From a virus, in IMG/VR virus record IMGVR_UViG_3300005548_000029, positions 1 to 27,883 of that record: a stretch of 27,883 bases of DNA; one strand, given 5' to 3'. Numbering within the stretch: the first letter of the stretch is position 1; every line of letters starts with the position of its first letter. The notes below the pieces were generated by a model, which worked only from the letters and a program-made list of their open reading frames with translations, had not been told where the DNA came from and did not search any database. This document shows positions 6,654 through 15,273 of this stretch, piece by piece. The position numbers were made by a program, and so were the translations under genes.

Positions 6654-7076
6654 GTGCCGAAAAATTTATTCAAGGCTTGCCAGCGTCCGGGCTGCGGAGT
6701 CGCGTGTCGAGAGCGTTTCTGCAATGAACATTCCGGCGACGCGGCGAGAATTGATTCGAGGCGACGTTTCGACTCGACTCGCGGTTCGGCTCGGGAACGC
6801 GGGTATGACGCGCGTCACGAACGATGGCGCAGGTACATCATTTCTCGCGATCCGTTCTGTAAGATTCGGCATTTCTGCGGGGGAATGTCGCTCAGCACTG
6901 AAGCCGATCACATTGTTCCAATTGAAGCGGGCGGCGCTCGTTTCGATCCGGCGAACGGCCAAGGTTCTTGCAAGCCTTGTCACTCATGGAAAACCGCAAC
7001 GCAAGATTCTCGCTTCCTCGCGCGCAGCCGTGGGCGGAAACCAACTTCTTTTAGTAGGGGCGGGTCAAATCTCTAA
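6654..7076 (+). CDS. HNH endonuclease
   Basis: This encodes 140 aa from GTG 6654, with TAGGGG just upstream. The N-terminus has Cys/His ligands (C9, C14, C23, H26) likely to bind zinc. The HNH core is DHIVPIEAGG (D85-H86), N101 in DPANGQG and CKPCH (C106, C109, H110). Small HNH proteins near the terminase genes are required for DNA packaging or cos cleavage in several HK97-like phages, where they work with the large terminase; that role is inferred here. A 177-codon frame overlapping in another register is a shadow. Confidence 0.85.
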   Translation: MPKNLFKACQRPGCGVACRERFCNEHSGDAARIDSRRRFDSTRGSARERGYDARHERWRRYIISRDPFCKIRHFCGGMSLSTEADHIVPIEAGGARFDPANGQGSCKPCHSWKTATQDSRFLARSRGRKPTSFSRGGSNL

Positions 7077-7187
7077 AAGTTTTATTCTCCGGACCGACGC
7101 GCCGGCTTTACACACACACCCGCGAAATGAAAAAAGCACTATTTGCACAAACCATTCCAGAATCAATGAGTTACACAGTAGGTAAAT

Positions 7188-7601
7188 ATGGTCTCTGAAG
7201 AGCTTATTCTCAAGCTGGCGCGCGCGATAGCGAAGGCTGAAGGCTTTTACGTTCTGAATTCCGTGGGAAATCGCGCGCACAATCCCGGAAACATTACGGA
7301 CGAAGGCGATGTCGGCTTCGGAACGGTCGAAACGAAAGGCCCTTTCGGCGCGAAAATCACAATCTACCCCGACGATGCCGCGGGATGGGCCGCGCTCTAT
7401 AAAAAAATTCGCCGGATGCTCTCAGGGGCTTCCCACACCTACACCCTCAACTTGAGCGTCATGGAAGTCGCCCTGAAATGGTCCGGCGATCCCGATTGGG
7501 CCGCGAATGTCGCGCGAGAAATGGGCGTCGAGACGAAGACCACGCTCGCCGAGCTAGTGCATTCCGACCTCCGCGCGCAGGGCGAAGGAATGGACGCCTG
7601 A
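7188..7601 (+). CDS. Lysozyme-like peptidoglycan hydrolase
   Basis: This encodes 137 aa from ATG 7188, with AGTAGGT upstream. The core pattern is AIAKAEGFYV (candidate catalytic E18), RAHNPGNITDEG, then YPDDAAGWAALYKKIRRML and a C-terminal LSVMEVALKWSGDPDWAANVAREMGV. This matches the lysozyme/transglycosylase-like family found in phages, in which the NPGN segment follows the catalytic glutamate. It could be the endolysin or a virion-associated enzyme. There is no signal peptide, so export would need the holin candidate or virion delivery. The next gene starts within its stop codon (TGATG). Confidence 0.65.
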   Translation: MVSEELILKLARAIAKAEGFYVLNSVGNRAHNPGNITDEGDVGFGTVETKGPFGAKITIYPDDAAGWAALYKKIRRMLSGASHTYTLNLSVMEVALKWSGDPDWAANVAREMGVETKTTLAELVHSDLRAQGEGMDA

Positions 7602-7888
7602 TGATGCCGCAGGTCAAGCGCTTCGCGCTTTCGACCTCGGAATGGACCCCGATCGTTACGCCTATCGCTTGCAACTATTTCGCTATTTTGGGTAGCTCAG
7701 ACGGGGCCGCGATGAGCCGCTGCTCAACTCCTAGCAGCGAACAGAGCTGGAGCGATTGGTATGACCTTCAAGATTACGCGCTGGTCGTTCCGCGCATGGG
7801 AGAGCGCAGGTTCGAACCAGGCGACACCGTGACATATCTCAAGGGAAAGACCCCGGGCCAATCAGCAATTGTGGAATTCATCTTGTGA
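7601..7888 (+). CDS. Small virion-like beta protein
   Basis: This encodes 95 aa from ATG 7601 in a TGATG overlap; ATG 7604 is equally possible. The sequence is beta-rich, with the segments SEWTPIVTPIACNYFAIL, a middle SRCSTPSSEQSW and GERRFEPGDTVTYLKGKTPG, followed by a hydrophobic end. Small proteins of this pattern occur next to structural genes in phages. Its role (decoration, fibre or tip component) cannot be fixed. It leads into two secreted-looking proteins. Confidence 0.6.
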   Translation: MMPQVKRFALSTSEWTPIVTPIACNYFAILGSSDGAAMSRCSTPSSEQSWSDWYDLQDYALVVPRMGERRFEPGDTVTYLKGKTPGQSAIVEFIL

Positions 7889-7895
7889 GGAACCG

Positions 7896-8492
7896 ATGAA
7901 AATCAATTTCCGGGCCATGGCAGCGGTTCTCCTGACCGCCGCCGCGATGATCTTCATACTGCAAACGCCGTCGAGCGGGCAGCTGCAGTCTTCCGGCGGG
8001 ACTGGCAACATTACCTCGATCGGCGGCAGTGCCGTTTCGCTCGGGGCGAAGACTAGCGCAAATTCGTTTCCTGTTGTCATCGCCTCTGATCAGGGCGCGC
8101 TTCCGGCAAGCCAGAGCGGAACCTGGAACGTCACCGTCAATCAGCCTTTGCCCGCAGGCACGAACCTACTCGGCAGCGTCTATTCGGTTCCGAAGACGGC
8201 CTGCGGAAATACAGTCGCAAGCCAGGCTCTCGCCGCCGTTCCGACGAGCTCGACCGCCGTGTTCGCTTCGACGACTTGCGTGGTGACTGTCGTCCTGAAC
8301 AATACGACCTCGGGCGCGCTGACGGTGAGCGTCAGCGACGGCCAAGGTTCTCCTGTGAGCGACGTAGTCACCTTCTCGATTCCCGCAAATTCGCAGATGA
8401 TCCAGCCGCTTTACGGCGTGCAATTCACCAGCGGAGTCAAGTGGTCGGCTTCTGGTTCCGGCGTAACGGGGGCGGTCCTTGGCTACCAGTGA
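7896..8492 (+). CDS. Signal-peptide protein with phage fibre-like repeat motif
   Basis: This encodes 198 aa from ATG 7896, with TGAGGAACC upstream. Residues 1-29 look like a Sec signal peptide (basic start, hydrophobic core AAVLLTAAAMIFIL, then TPSSGQ). After it comes SFPVVIASDQGALPASQSG, a motif widespread in phage structural proteins, then a Ser/Thr-rich beta-sandwich-like domain with two cysteines. A Sec signal on a virion-like protein is unusual: either the protein is exported to the host envelope or surface during infection, or the hydrophobic segment anchors it. It overlaps the next gene by 14 bases. Confidence 0.7.
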   Translation: MKINFRAMAAVLLTAAAMIFILQTPSSGQLQSSGGTGNITSIGGSAVSLGAKTSANSFPVVIASDQGALPASQSGTWNVTVNQPLPAGTNLLGSVYSVPKTACGNTVASQALAAVPTSSTAVFASTTCVVTVVLNNTTSGALTVSVSDGQGSPVSDVVTFSIPANSQMIQPLYGVQFTSGVKWSASGSGVTGAVLGYQ

Positions 8493-8976
8493 AAGGAAGC
8501 GTCGCGGGCTCTTTATTTTTGGCGTTATCGCCATCCTGCTCGCTCCCTGGTGTTTCGGCGACCATGGGGCCCGCGCTCAATCGAATTATTCCGGGCCGCC
8601 TTCAGTCACGATTTCGACATCCGGCTCCAATCCCTGCCAGAATCCGAACGCAAACCTTCAAGCGGTCCTGGCCAGCACGTCGGGAACTTCCGCGACGCAG
8701 ATCATCGCGCTCAGCGCTTCCACAAAGATTTACGTTTGTTCGATCGTGGTCGTCGGCGTCAGTGGAACTTCGCCGACCTTTTCGCTGGTATATGGGACCG
8801 GTTCGAACTGCGCGACGGGGCAGGCGACCTTTCTCGGGGCCTGGACGACGTCGGCTAACACCGTTTACCCATTCCCGTTTCCTGTCGGAATCACGCCGGC
8901 CGGCCAGGCGCTCTGCTATCTCAACGGAGGGACTTCGCCGGTCCAGCGGATAACGCTGACCTACGTTCAGCTCTGA
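8479..8976 (+). CDS. Second signal-peptide, Cys-containing beta protein
   Basis: This encodes 165 aa from TTG 8479, the only suitable start before the signal sequence, with a G-rich site (8468-8473) upstream. A basic segment (SERKRRG) precedes a hydrophobic core (LFIFGVIAILLAPWCF) and an ARAQ cleavage-like site near residue 34. The mature part has the pattern TKIYVCSIVVVGV ... GTGSNCATG ... FPVGITPAGQALCYLN, a cysteine-rich beta protein known from phage genomes. The cysteines suit disulphide formation outside the cytoplasm. The terminase gene starts in its stop codon (TGATG), so it is co-expressed with packaging genes. Confidence 0.7.
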   Translation: MATSERKRRGLFIFGVIAILLAPWCFGDHGARAQSNYSGPPSVTISTSGSNPCQNPNANLQAVLASTSGTSATQIIALSASTKIYVCSIVVVGVSGTSPTFSLVYGTGSNCATGQATFLGAWTTSANTVYPFPFPVGITPAGQALCYLNGGTSPVQRITLTYVQL

Positions 8977-9500
8977 TGGGAGGCCGCCGACCATTGCCTA
9001 CGGGAGTAAAGAAACTCCGCGGCAACCCTGGAAAACGCCCGCTCAATCCGGACGAGCCTAAGCCGCCCGCGGCTGAGCCGAAAATGCCTGCGGACCTGCC
9101 GGCGCTCGCTCAGCAGGAGTGGAAAGACATCGTTCCACTGCTCCTGAAGCTGAACGTGCTCGCCGAGGTCGACGGCAAAGCGCTCGCGGCATATTGCTAT
9201 TGCTTCGCGCGCTGGATTCAGGCGGAAAAAGAAATCGCCGACCGTGGAATTTTGATCGAGGAACCTATCGTCAGATCGGACCCGGATGTAGGCGACGATG
9301 AAATTATCGGCTACAAGGTCAAGAAAAACCCGGCGATTCCCATCGTCAACGAAGCTCTACGAACGATGAAGGCCTATCTCATCGAGTTCGGTCTCACGCC
9401 GGCGGCTCGATCGCGCATGCGAATCGAGAAACCAAAGGACGCCGACCCGCTCGACCTTTACCTGCAGCGAAAAATCAGTGCCACGGCTCACGTCAACTAA
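8976..9500 (+). CDS. terS: Terminase small subunit, P27 family
   Basis: This encodes 174 aa from ATG 8976. The N-terminus (GRRPLPTGVKKLRGNPGKRP, followed by a proline-rich acidic stretch) and the helical core (LAQQEWKDIVPLLLKLNVLAEVDGKALAAYC) are typical of P27-type small terminases, including a C-terminal GLTPAARSRMRI helix. It recognises phage DNA and recruits the large subunit for packaging. It overlaps the large terminase gene by 23 bases. Length and order match the family. Confidence 0.92.
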   Translation: MGGRRPLPTGVKKLRGNPGKRPLNPDEPKPPAAEPKMPADLPALAQQEWKDIVPLLLKLNVLAEVDGKALAAYCYCFARWIQAEKEIADRGILIEEPIVRSDPDVGDDEIIGYKVKKNPAIPIVNEALRTMKAYLIEFGLTPAARSRMRIEKPKDADPLDLYLQRKISATAHVN

Positions 9501-11289
9501 GCATCATCCGGCCGAGATTTACGCCCAAAAGGCCGCCCGCGGCGAAATTGTCTGCTCGCATTTCGTCCGGCTCGCCGCGCAGCGGCATCTGCGCGACATC
9601 GAGAACGGTCACAAGCGCGGCTTGTACTTCGATCCGCGCTCCGGCCAGGACGCAATCGACTTTTTCGGCTTTTTGCGCCATTCGAAGGGCGAATGGGCAA
9701 ACAACGTCTTCGAACTCGAGCCATGGCAGCTTTTTATCGTTTGGTGCATCTTCGGATGGCGCCGAGACGGCGGGACGCGCCGCTTCCGCTCCGCCTACGT
9801 CGAGGTTGCCCGCAAAAACGGCAAGTCAACGCTCTGCGCGGGCATCGGACTCTATCTTTTCTTCGCTGACGGTGAGCCAGGCGCCGAAGTTTATTGCGCT
9901 GCGACGAAGAAAGACCAGGCGCGCATCGTCTTCGCCGAGGCTGAACGCATGCGTGCGGCCTCGCCAGGCCTCGCGAAACGCATTACGAAGTTCCGCGACA
10001 ACATGAACGTGCCCGGCACGGCCTCGAAATTCGAGCCGCTCGGCGCCGATGAAGACACTCTCGACGGCCTAAACATCCATGGGTACATCGTCGACGAGCT
10101 CCACGCGCACAAAACACGCGGCCTTTTGGACGTTCTCGACACCGCGACCGGCGCCCGCCGGCAGCCGATGGGCTTCAAAATCACGACGGCCGGCTTTAAC
10201 CGCGAAACGATTTGCTGGAAAGAGCACGATTACAGCGTCAAGGTGCTCGAAGAGACCGTCGACGACGACACGACGTTCGCTTTTATCGCCTGCCTCGATG
10301 AAGGCGACAATTGGGAAGACGAAGACAATTGGCCGAAGGCGAATCCTAACCTCGGCATCTCCGTCAAGCCCGATGACCTCCGCCGGAAGGCTCACAAAGC
10401 GAAGCAGGAGCCGACCGCGCTCAATTCCTTCCTTCGTTTGCACCTGAACGTCTGGACGCAGCAGGAAACGCGCTGGATGCCAATCGACAAGTGGAACGAA
10501 TGCGTCGGCTTCAGCCTCAAGGACCGCGACGCGAAGGTGCTTCTGACCGAACTCGAGAAGCGCCTCGAGGGACGGCTCTGTTTTGGCGCTCTCGACCTCT
10601 CTTCAAAGATCGATCTAACCTGCTGGCTCAAGCTTTTCCCGCCGGCCGAGGACGATCCCCGCTGGATCCTGATTCCGAAATTCTTCATGCCCGAAGACAA
10701 CGTCGAACAGCGGGTCAAAAAAGACCGCGTCCCTTATGACGTTTGGATCCGCGAAGGTTTTATTACCGCGACCGAAGGCAATGTCGTCGACTATGACGAA
10801 ATCAAGGCGACGATCATCGGCGATCCCTACCTCGGCCTCTCCCACATCGCCGCCTCGCCGGAGCCCGGCCAGGTCGTTACGGTTCCGAACCCTTACATCG
10901 CGCGCAAGGGCGACCGCGATCGCTACCGCATCGAGGAAATCGGCTTCGATCCATGGAATGCGACGCAGGTTGCTGTCGACCTGCAAAAGGCCGGAATGAA
11001 GATGGTCGAGGTCCGCCAGGGCTTCGCGACGCTTTCCGAGCCGACAAAGCAGCTGATGACGCTCGTTCTCGGCAAAAAGCTCGCGCATCTTGGCAATCCC
11101 GTCATGCGCTGGATGGCCTCTAACATCGTCGTCCGCCAAGATCCCGCCGGCAATATCAAGCCCGACAAGGAAAAGAGTCCGGAGAAGATCGACGGCGTAG
11201 TCGCGCTGATCATCGCGCAGAGCCGCGCCATTGCCACGCCGCCGAAAGGCCGCTCGGTCTATGAAACCCGCGGAGTCATGACGATATGA
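9478..11289 (+). CDS. terL: Terminase large subunit, HK97-like
   Basis: This encodes 603 aa from GTG 9478. The ATPase domain has Walker A VARKNGKST (110-118) and Walker B GYIVDELH (202-209), and the N-terminus has the adenine-binding-like FELEPWQLFI. The nuclease domain begins near GALDLSSKIDLTC, with D373 as a metal-ligand candidate. It pumps DNA into the prohead and cuts concatemers. The family is that of HK97 gp2, which acts with cos ends or headful cuts; no cos site could be identified here. The portal gene starts four bases before its end (ATGA). Confidence 0.95.
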   Translation: MPRLTSTKHHPAEIYAQKAARGEIVCSHFVRLAAQRHLRDIENGHKRGLYFDPRSGQDAIDFFGFLRHSKGEWANNVFELEPWQLFIVWCIFGWRRDGGTRRFRSAYVEVARKNGKSTLCAGIGLYLFFADGEPGAEVYCAATKKDQARIVFAEAERMRAASPGLAKRITKFRDNMNVPGTASKFEPLGADEDTLDGLNIHGYIVDELHAHKTRGLLDVLDTATGARRQPMGFKITTAGFNRETICWKEHDYSVKVLEETVDDDTTFAFIACLDEGDNWEDEDNWPKANPNLGISVKPDDLRRKAHKAKQEPTALNSFLRLHLNVWTQQETRWMPIDKWNECVGFSLKDRDAKVLLTELEKRLEGRLCFGALDLSSKIDLTCWLKLFPPAEDDPRWILIPKFFMPEDNVEQRVKKDRVPYDVWIREGFITATEGNVVDYDEIKATIIGDPYLGLSHIAASPEPGQVVTVPNPYIARKGDRDRYRIEEIGFDPWNATQVAVDLQKAGMKMVEVRQGFATLSEPTKQLMTLVLGKKLAHLGNPVMRWMASNIVVRQDPAGNIKPDKEKSPEKIDGVVALIIAQSRAIATPPKGRSVYETRGVMTI

Positions 11290-12866
11290 GATTCCGCGCC
11301 TGGGCGAAAAACGTAATGCGGGCGATGGCCGGCGGAGGCGTTTCGGCCGTGCCTCCGCATGACGATTTCTGGTATAACCGGCCAGGTTATGCGACCGATG
11401 CCGGCGTCAACGTTTCGCCGGAAAGCGCGCTTCGCCTGGCGGCCGTCTTCGCCTGCGTGCGCGTCTGCGCCGAGACGATCGCCTCGTTGCCGCTCATCGT
11501 CTACAAGCGGCTTCCGAATGGCGGGAAGATTCGCGCAACCAATCATCCGCTCTATAAAGTCCTTCACGACAGACCGAATCCCTGGCAGACGTCCTTCGAT
11601 TTCGTAGAAATGATGCAGGGACATCTCGAGCTCCGCGGCAACGCCTTCTCCCGAATTATTCCAGGTCCAAAGGGCGCTATCGACCAGCTGATTCCTATTC
11701 ATCCGGACCGCGTCAATGTCTTCCGTCTCGATAACGGCCGCCTCCGCTATGAGGTGGCGCGGCAATTCGGCGGCGCGATCGACAAGTTCACACAAGAGGA
11801 GATTTTTCACGTTCCGGGCTTCTCCCAGGACGGAATCCTCGGGATGAGCACGATCGCCGCGGGAAGGGAAGTCGTCGGCGGCGCGCTGGGCGCGCAGGAA
11901 TACGCGAATCGGTTCTTCGCCAACGATTCAAGACCGAGCGGAGTCCTCGAGACGGCCGGTACTCTTTCTCAGGAGGCCTCCAAGCGCGTGCGCGACAGCT
12001 GGCAGGAAGCGAATAGCGGCATCAATCGCCATCGCGTCGCTGTCCTCGAGGAAGGCCTGCAATACAAGCAGATGGGCCTGACGAATCGCGATTCGCAATT
12101 TATCGAGGCCCGTCAGTTTTCGCGAGCCGACATCGCGAGCCTTTTTCGTATCCCGCTTCACAAGATCGGCGACCTCACTAAGGCGACCTTCTCGAACATT
12201 GAGCAGCAAGCGATCGAGTTTGTAGTCGATTCGATACGCCCCCGCGTCGTGCGGTGGGAGCGACGGATCAACTGCGATTTGATCGACCCGCTGGACCTTG
12301 GCGACGAATACTTCGCGGAATTCCTGATGGATGCGCTCCTCCGCGGCGACCTGAAGAGCCGGTATGACGCCTATTCCGTAGGAAGGCAAAACGGATGGCT
12401 GTCGACGAACGACATTCGCGGCTTCGAAAACATGAATCCGGTCGAAGGCGGAGACGACGACTACCTGGTCCCGCTGAATATGCAGCAGAAGAACAAGCCT
12501 GCCGCGGCGCCGGCGGACGAAAGAGCCGAGCAGGAAGATTTCAACGCGAAAAACGGGCGAATCCGTGAATTTGCCCTTGCCGCCGCCGAGCGAGTCGTCC
12601 GCAAGGAAGTAACGGCTCTGCGCAAGGCCTACGCTCGCTCGAATGGCAACCTCGAGACCTTCCGCGCCGACGTCGCGAAGTTCTACTCCGAATTCGCGAA
12701 ATTCGTCGAGGAAGCCGCCCATATTTCGCACAACGAAGCCGGTTCTTACGTTTGGAAAAATCTCCAGCTGCTCACGGAAGCCAGCGATCCCTCCGGCGTC
12801 CTCGGATGGATCGAAGCGACCGGAGCGGAAAGCCTCGCCAGCACGGCGTTAGGAGTCAAAGAATGA
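11286..12866 (+). CDS. Portal protein, HK97 family
   Basis: This encodes 526 aa from ATG 11286. Recognisable portal features are LRLAAVFACVRVCAETIAS followed by LPLIVYKRLPNGGKI, the DRPNPWQTSFDFVEMMQ helix, the LRGNAFSRII strand, and FRIPLHKIGDLTKATFSNIE in the stem region. It forms the dodecameric DNA channel at the capsid vertex. The C-terminal 130 residues are Ala/Lys/Glu-rich, longer than in minimal portals, and may help nucleate capsid assembly. The next gene overlaps by four bases. Confidence 0.93.
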   Translation: MRFRAWAKNVMRAMAGGGVSAVPPHDDFWYNRPGYATDAGVNVSPESALRLAAVFACVRVCAETIASLPLIVYKRLPNGGKIRATNHPLYKVLHDRPNPWQTSFDFVEMMQGHLELRGNAFSRIIPGPKGAIDQLIPIHPDRVNVFRLDNGRLRYEVARQFGGAIDKFTQEEIFHVPGFSQDGILGMSTIAAGREVVGGALGAQEYANRFFANDSRPSGVLETAGTLSQEASKRVRDSWQEANSGINRHRVAVLEEGLQYKQMGLTNRDSQFIEARQFSRADIASLFRIPLHKIGDLTKATFSNIEQQAIEFVVDSIRPRVVRWERRINCDLIDPLDLGDEYFAEFLMDALLRGDLKSRYDAYSVGRQNGWLSTNDIRGFENMNPVEGGDDDYLVPLNMQQKNKPAAAPADERAEQEDFNAKNGRIREFALAAAERVVRKEVTALRKAYARSNGNLETFRADVAKFYSEFAKFVEEAAHISHNEAGSYVWKNLQLLTEASDPSGVLGWIEATGAESLASTALGVKE

Positions 12867-13771
12867 AATACGAGCACATCGTCGCCGAGGTTTTTCGCCG
12901 GCCATGGGCCATTCTTCCGGAAAAGCTTAAGGCGATCGTCGGTTTCATCGCGTTCGCAGCCGCTGGCGGAAGACTAAGCAAGGAACAGGTCGAAGCGATT
13001 CAGGCCGGGCCGCGCCCGCGCGCGAACACTCCCGGAACGGTCGCTCTGATTCCTGTTTTCGGCGTCATCGCGCATCGCATGAGCGCCTTTTCCGAGATCA
13101 GCGGGCCCGGCGGGACCTCGATCCAAAAGCTGACGGAGACGTTTCGGAAAGCGATGGAGGACCCGGGCGTCAAGGCTATCGTTTTCGAGATCGATTCACC
13201 TGGCGGAACGGTCGACGGCGTTCCCGAGCTCGCGCAGGAAATCTACGACGGCCGCAGTAAAAAGAAAATCGTCGCGCATGTAAATACCATGGCGGCAAGC
13301 GCCGCTTACTGGCTCGCGGCATCGGCCGATGAAATCGTCGTTACACCCTCCGGCGAAGTCGGTTCGATCGGCGTGTTCGCCGCGCATGAAGACTTCTCGA
13401 AGGCACTCGAACAAGAGGGAATCAAGGTCTCGCTCGTCAGCGCCGGCAAATATAAGACCGAAAATAATCCTTATGAACCGCTGAGCGAAGAGGGCCGCGC
13501 CTCCATCCAGGCCGCCGTCGACGCCTTTTACGGCATGTTCATCAAAGCGGTCGCGAAAGGCCGCGGCTCGACGCCTGCAGTCGTGCGCGAGGGATTCGGA
13601 CAGGGCCGCATGGTCTTGGCTCAAGACGCGATCACCGCAGGCATGGCTGACAAAATCGCGACTCTCGACGAGACTCTCGCCCGCTTTGGAGTGGGAACGG
13701 CTTCCAGCGCCAAACCGATGAGTTCGAAAAGCATGGACATGCTGAGCCGCGAGCTCGCGCTTTACGAATAA
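12863..13771 (+). CDS. Prohead protease, S49 (SppA/ClpP-like) family
   Basis: This encodes 302 aa from ATG 12863, overlapping the portal stop; an in-frame ATG at 12752 lies inside the portal gene. The S49 pattern is clear: VFEIDSPGG oxyanion segment, NTMAASAAYWLA with nucleophile S146, SIGVFAAHEDF, and SAGKYKTENNP with general base K198 (52 residues after the serine, as in SppA). It probably matures the capsid protein and removes its scaffold segment. Its position between portal and capsid genes is typical. Confidence 0.92.
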   Translation: MKYEHIVAEVFRRPWAILPEKLKAIVGFIAFAAAGGRLSKEQVEAIQAGPRPRANTPGTVALIPVFGVIAHRMSAFSEISGPGGTSIQKLTETFRKAMEDPGVKAIVFEIDSPGGTVDGVPELAQEIYDGRSKKKIVAHVNTMAASAAYWLAASADEIVVTPSGEVGSIGVFAAHEDFSKALEQEGIKVSLVSAGKYKTENNPYEPLSEEGRASIQAAVDAFYGMFIKAVAKGRGSTPAVVREGFGQGRMVLAQDAITAGMADKIATLDETLARFGVGTASSAKPMSSKSMDMLSRELALYE

Positions 13772-13838
13772 ATTTCCCGCCGACCCCTGGACGCCGTCGC
13801 GATCCGGAGGAAGGCGAAACGCAGTAGCCGCCGGCAAG

Positions 13839-13854
13839 CCGATCCGTCGATCGG
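13839..13854. promoter_or_regulatory. Stem-loop in the protease-capsid spacer
   Basis: CCGATC (13839-13844) pairs with GATCGG (13849-13854) around a CGTC loop, within a 130-base gap before the capsid gene. GATCCGGAGGA occurs on both sides (13801 and about 13854) as a direct repeat. It is followed by AT-rich sequence and AAAGGA before the capsid ATG. It may be an RNA-processing or transcript-control element. No promoter is convincing. Confidence 0.35.
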
Positions 13855-13901
13855 ATCCGGAGGACGGGTCACTCACGATAAATTTTCGAAAGGACAGACA
13901 C

Positions 13902-15206
13902 ATGAACATCAAAGCCTTGCGGCAACGCAAAGCCGAAATGGCAAAGAAAATTCGCGCGCTGCTCGACGCGGCTCACAAAGAAGGCCGCGAATTTAACGAG
14001 ACAGAGCGGGGCCAGTATGAGGAACAGATGAAGGCCCTCGCTTCGGTCGACGAGCAGATCAAGCGCGAGGAAGCGCTGATGGACATCGAACGCGGCATGC
14101 CCGCAGCGGATGATCCGAATACGGCCGCTTCCATCGCCGCCGGCGCTCCGGGCAAGGACGGCGGGTTCAAATCATTCGGCGAATTCCTGGTCTCTGTAGC
14201 GACCGCCGGTCGTAGCAGCGGAACGAAGATCGACCCGCGGCTCATCCAAGCGGCTGCTTCGGGCCTCTCCGAAGCGGTTCCGCAGGACGGCGGCTTCCTG
14301 GTCCGCAAGGACTTCTCGGAAGAGCTGATCCAGAAGGTCTACGAGTCGGGCCAGATCGTTTCCCGCACGCGGAAGATCCCCATCGGCGGCAATTCGAACG
14401 GCGTGAAGATCAACGCCGTCGACGAATCGAGCCGCGTCGACGGGTCGCGGTGGGGCGGCGTTCAGGCCTATTGGGTCAATGAAGCCGACGCCTTCACCGG
14501 TTCGAAGCCGAAGTTCCGCCAGATCGAATTGAACGTCCAGAAGCTCATCGGTCTTTGCTATGCGACCGACGAACTGCTCGCGGACGCCTCGGCGCTCGAA
14601 GCGGTCGTTATGCAGGCGTTCCCCGAGGAGTTCACCTTCAAGGTCGAAGACGCGATCTTCAACGGGACCGGCGCCGGCCAGCCTTTGGGCTTGCTGAATA
14701 GTCCATCGCTGATTACTCAGGCGAAGGACTCCGGCGATTCGACCGCGACGATCTCGACGAACGACGTGCTGAACATGTGGAAGCGCCTCTGGGCGCGCAG
14801 CCGGCAGAACGCCGCCTGGTTCATTAACCAGGACGTCGAGTCCGCGCTCTATCCCCTGACCCTCGGCTCCGGGACCGCCGTTCAGCTGCTCTACACGCCG
14901 CCCGGAATCAACGGCAATAACAATCAATACGGCCTGCTTTTGGGGCGGCCGGTCATCGCGACTGAGCACAATGCGACGCTCGGGACGCCTGGCGACATCA
15001 TCCTCGCCGACATGACGCAGTACCTGATGGCCGACAAGGGCGCTCCGCAGTCTGCCTCGTCAATTCACGTTCGCTTCCTGAACGATGAAATGACGTTCCG
15101 CTTCACCTATCGCTGCGACGGCCAGCCGGCTTGGAATAAGCCTCTGACGCCGAAGAACGGCTCGAATACGGTTTCGCCGTTCGTCAATCTCGCGACCCGT
15201 CCGTAA
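13902..15206 (+). CDS. Major capsid protein, HK97 fold
   Basis: This encodes 434 aa from ATG 13902, with AAAGGA upstream. Residues 1-65 form a charged coiled coil (the delta or scaffold domain), then a linker; the HK97 fold begins near GLSEAVPQDGGFLVRKDFSEEL and includes LIGLCYATDELLADASALEA, VEDAIFNGTGAGQPLGLL and a C-terminal FRFTYRCDGQP strand. It builds the icosahedral head. The upstream S49 protease is expected to cleave off the N-terminal domain. A strong stem-loop directly follows the stop. Confidence 0.95.
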   Translation: MNIKALRQRKAEMAKKIRALLDAAHKEGREFNETERGQYEEQMKALASVDEQIKREEALMDIERGMPAADDPNTAASIAAGAPGKDGGFKSFGEFLVSVATAGRSSGTKIDPRLIQAAASGLSEAVPQDGGFLVRKDFSEELIQKVYESGQIVSRTRKIPIGGNSNGVKINAVDESSRVDGSRWGGVQAYWVNEADAFTGSKPKFRQIELNVQKLIGLCYATDELLADASALEAVVMQAFPEEFTFKVEDAIFNGTGAGQPLGLLNSPSLITQAKDSGDSTATISTNDVLNMWKRLWARSRQNAAWFINQDVESALYPLTLGSGTAVQLLYTPPGINGNNNQYGLLLGRPVIATEHNATLGTPGDIILADMTQYLMADKGAPQSASSIHVRFLNDEMTFRFTYRCDGQPAWNKPLTPKNGSNTVSPFVNLATRP

Positions 15207-15219
15207 TTGAACCCGCTTC

Positions 15220-15249
15220 CGGAGGGGGCGAATCGCTCCCTCCGCTTTC
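15220..15249 (+). terminator. Stem-loop after the capsid gene
   Basis: Bases 15220-15230 pair with 15234-15244 over 11 positions (one G-U) around an AAT loop, followed by the weak T-run CTTT. It is too poor in T to be a full terminator; more likely it attenuates transcription or protects the 3' end of capsid mRNA. Confidence 0.55.
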
Positions 15250-15273
15250 GAATTCTCGAGGAGGAAAAGGAAA

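Noticed and set aside
6652-7185. Forward 177-codon reading frame over the HNH gene
   Set aside because: It is in a different register from the HNH gene, whose Cys/His and DH...N...H residues are intact.
7077-7187. Promoter or terminator between the HNH and lysozyme-like genes
   Set aside because: TTGCAC has no -10 at suitable distance, and the CCGG/CCGG pairing is only four bases.
8400-9000. cos site near the terminase genes
   Set aside because: No recognisable cohesive-end or binding-site repeat could be seen by eye, and the genes overlap without non-coding room.
11928-12731. Reverse-strand 267-codon frame in the portal gene
   Set aside because: It is a long open antisense frame caused by GC-rich codon use; the portal motifs on the forward strand explain the sequence.
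14172-14969. Reverse-strand 265-codon frame in the capsid gene
   Set aside because: It is antisense to the HK97-fold coding sequence and its composition is Arg/Leu/Val-rich as expected of a shadow frame.
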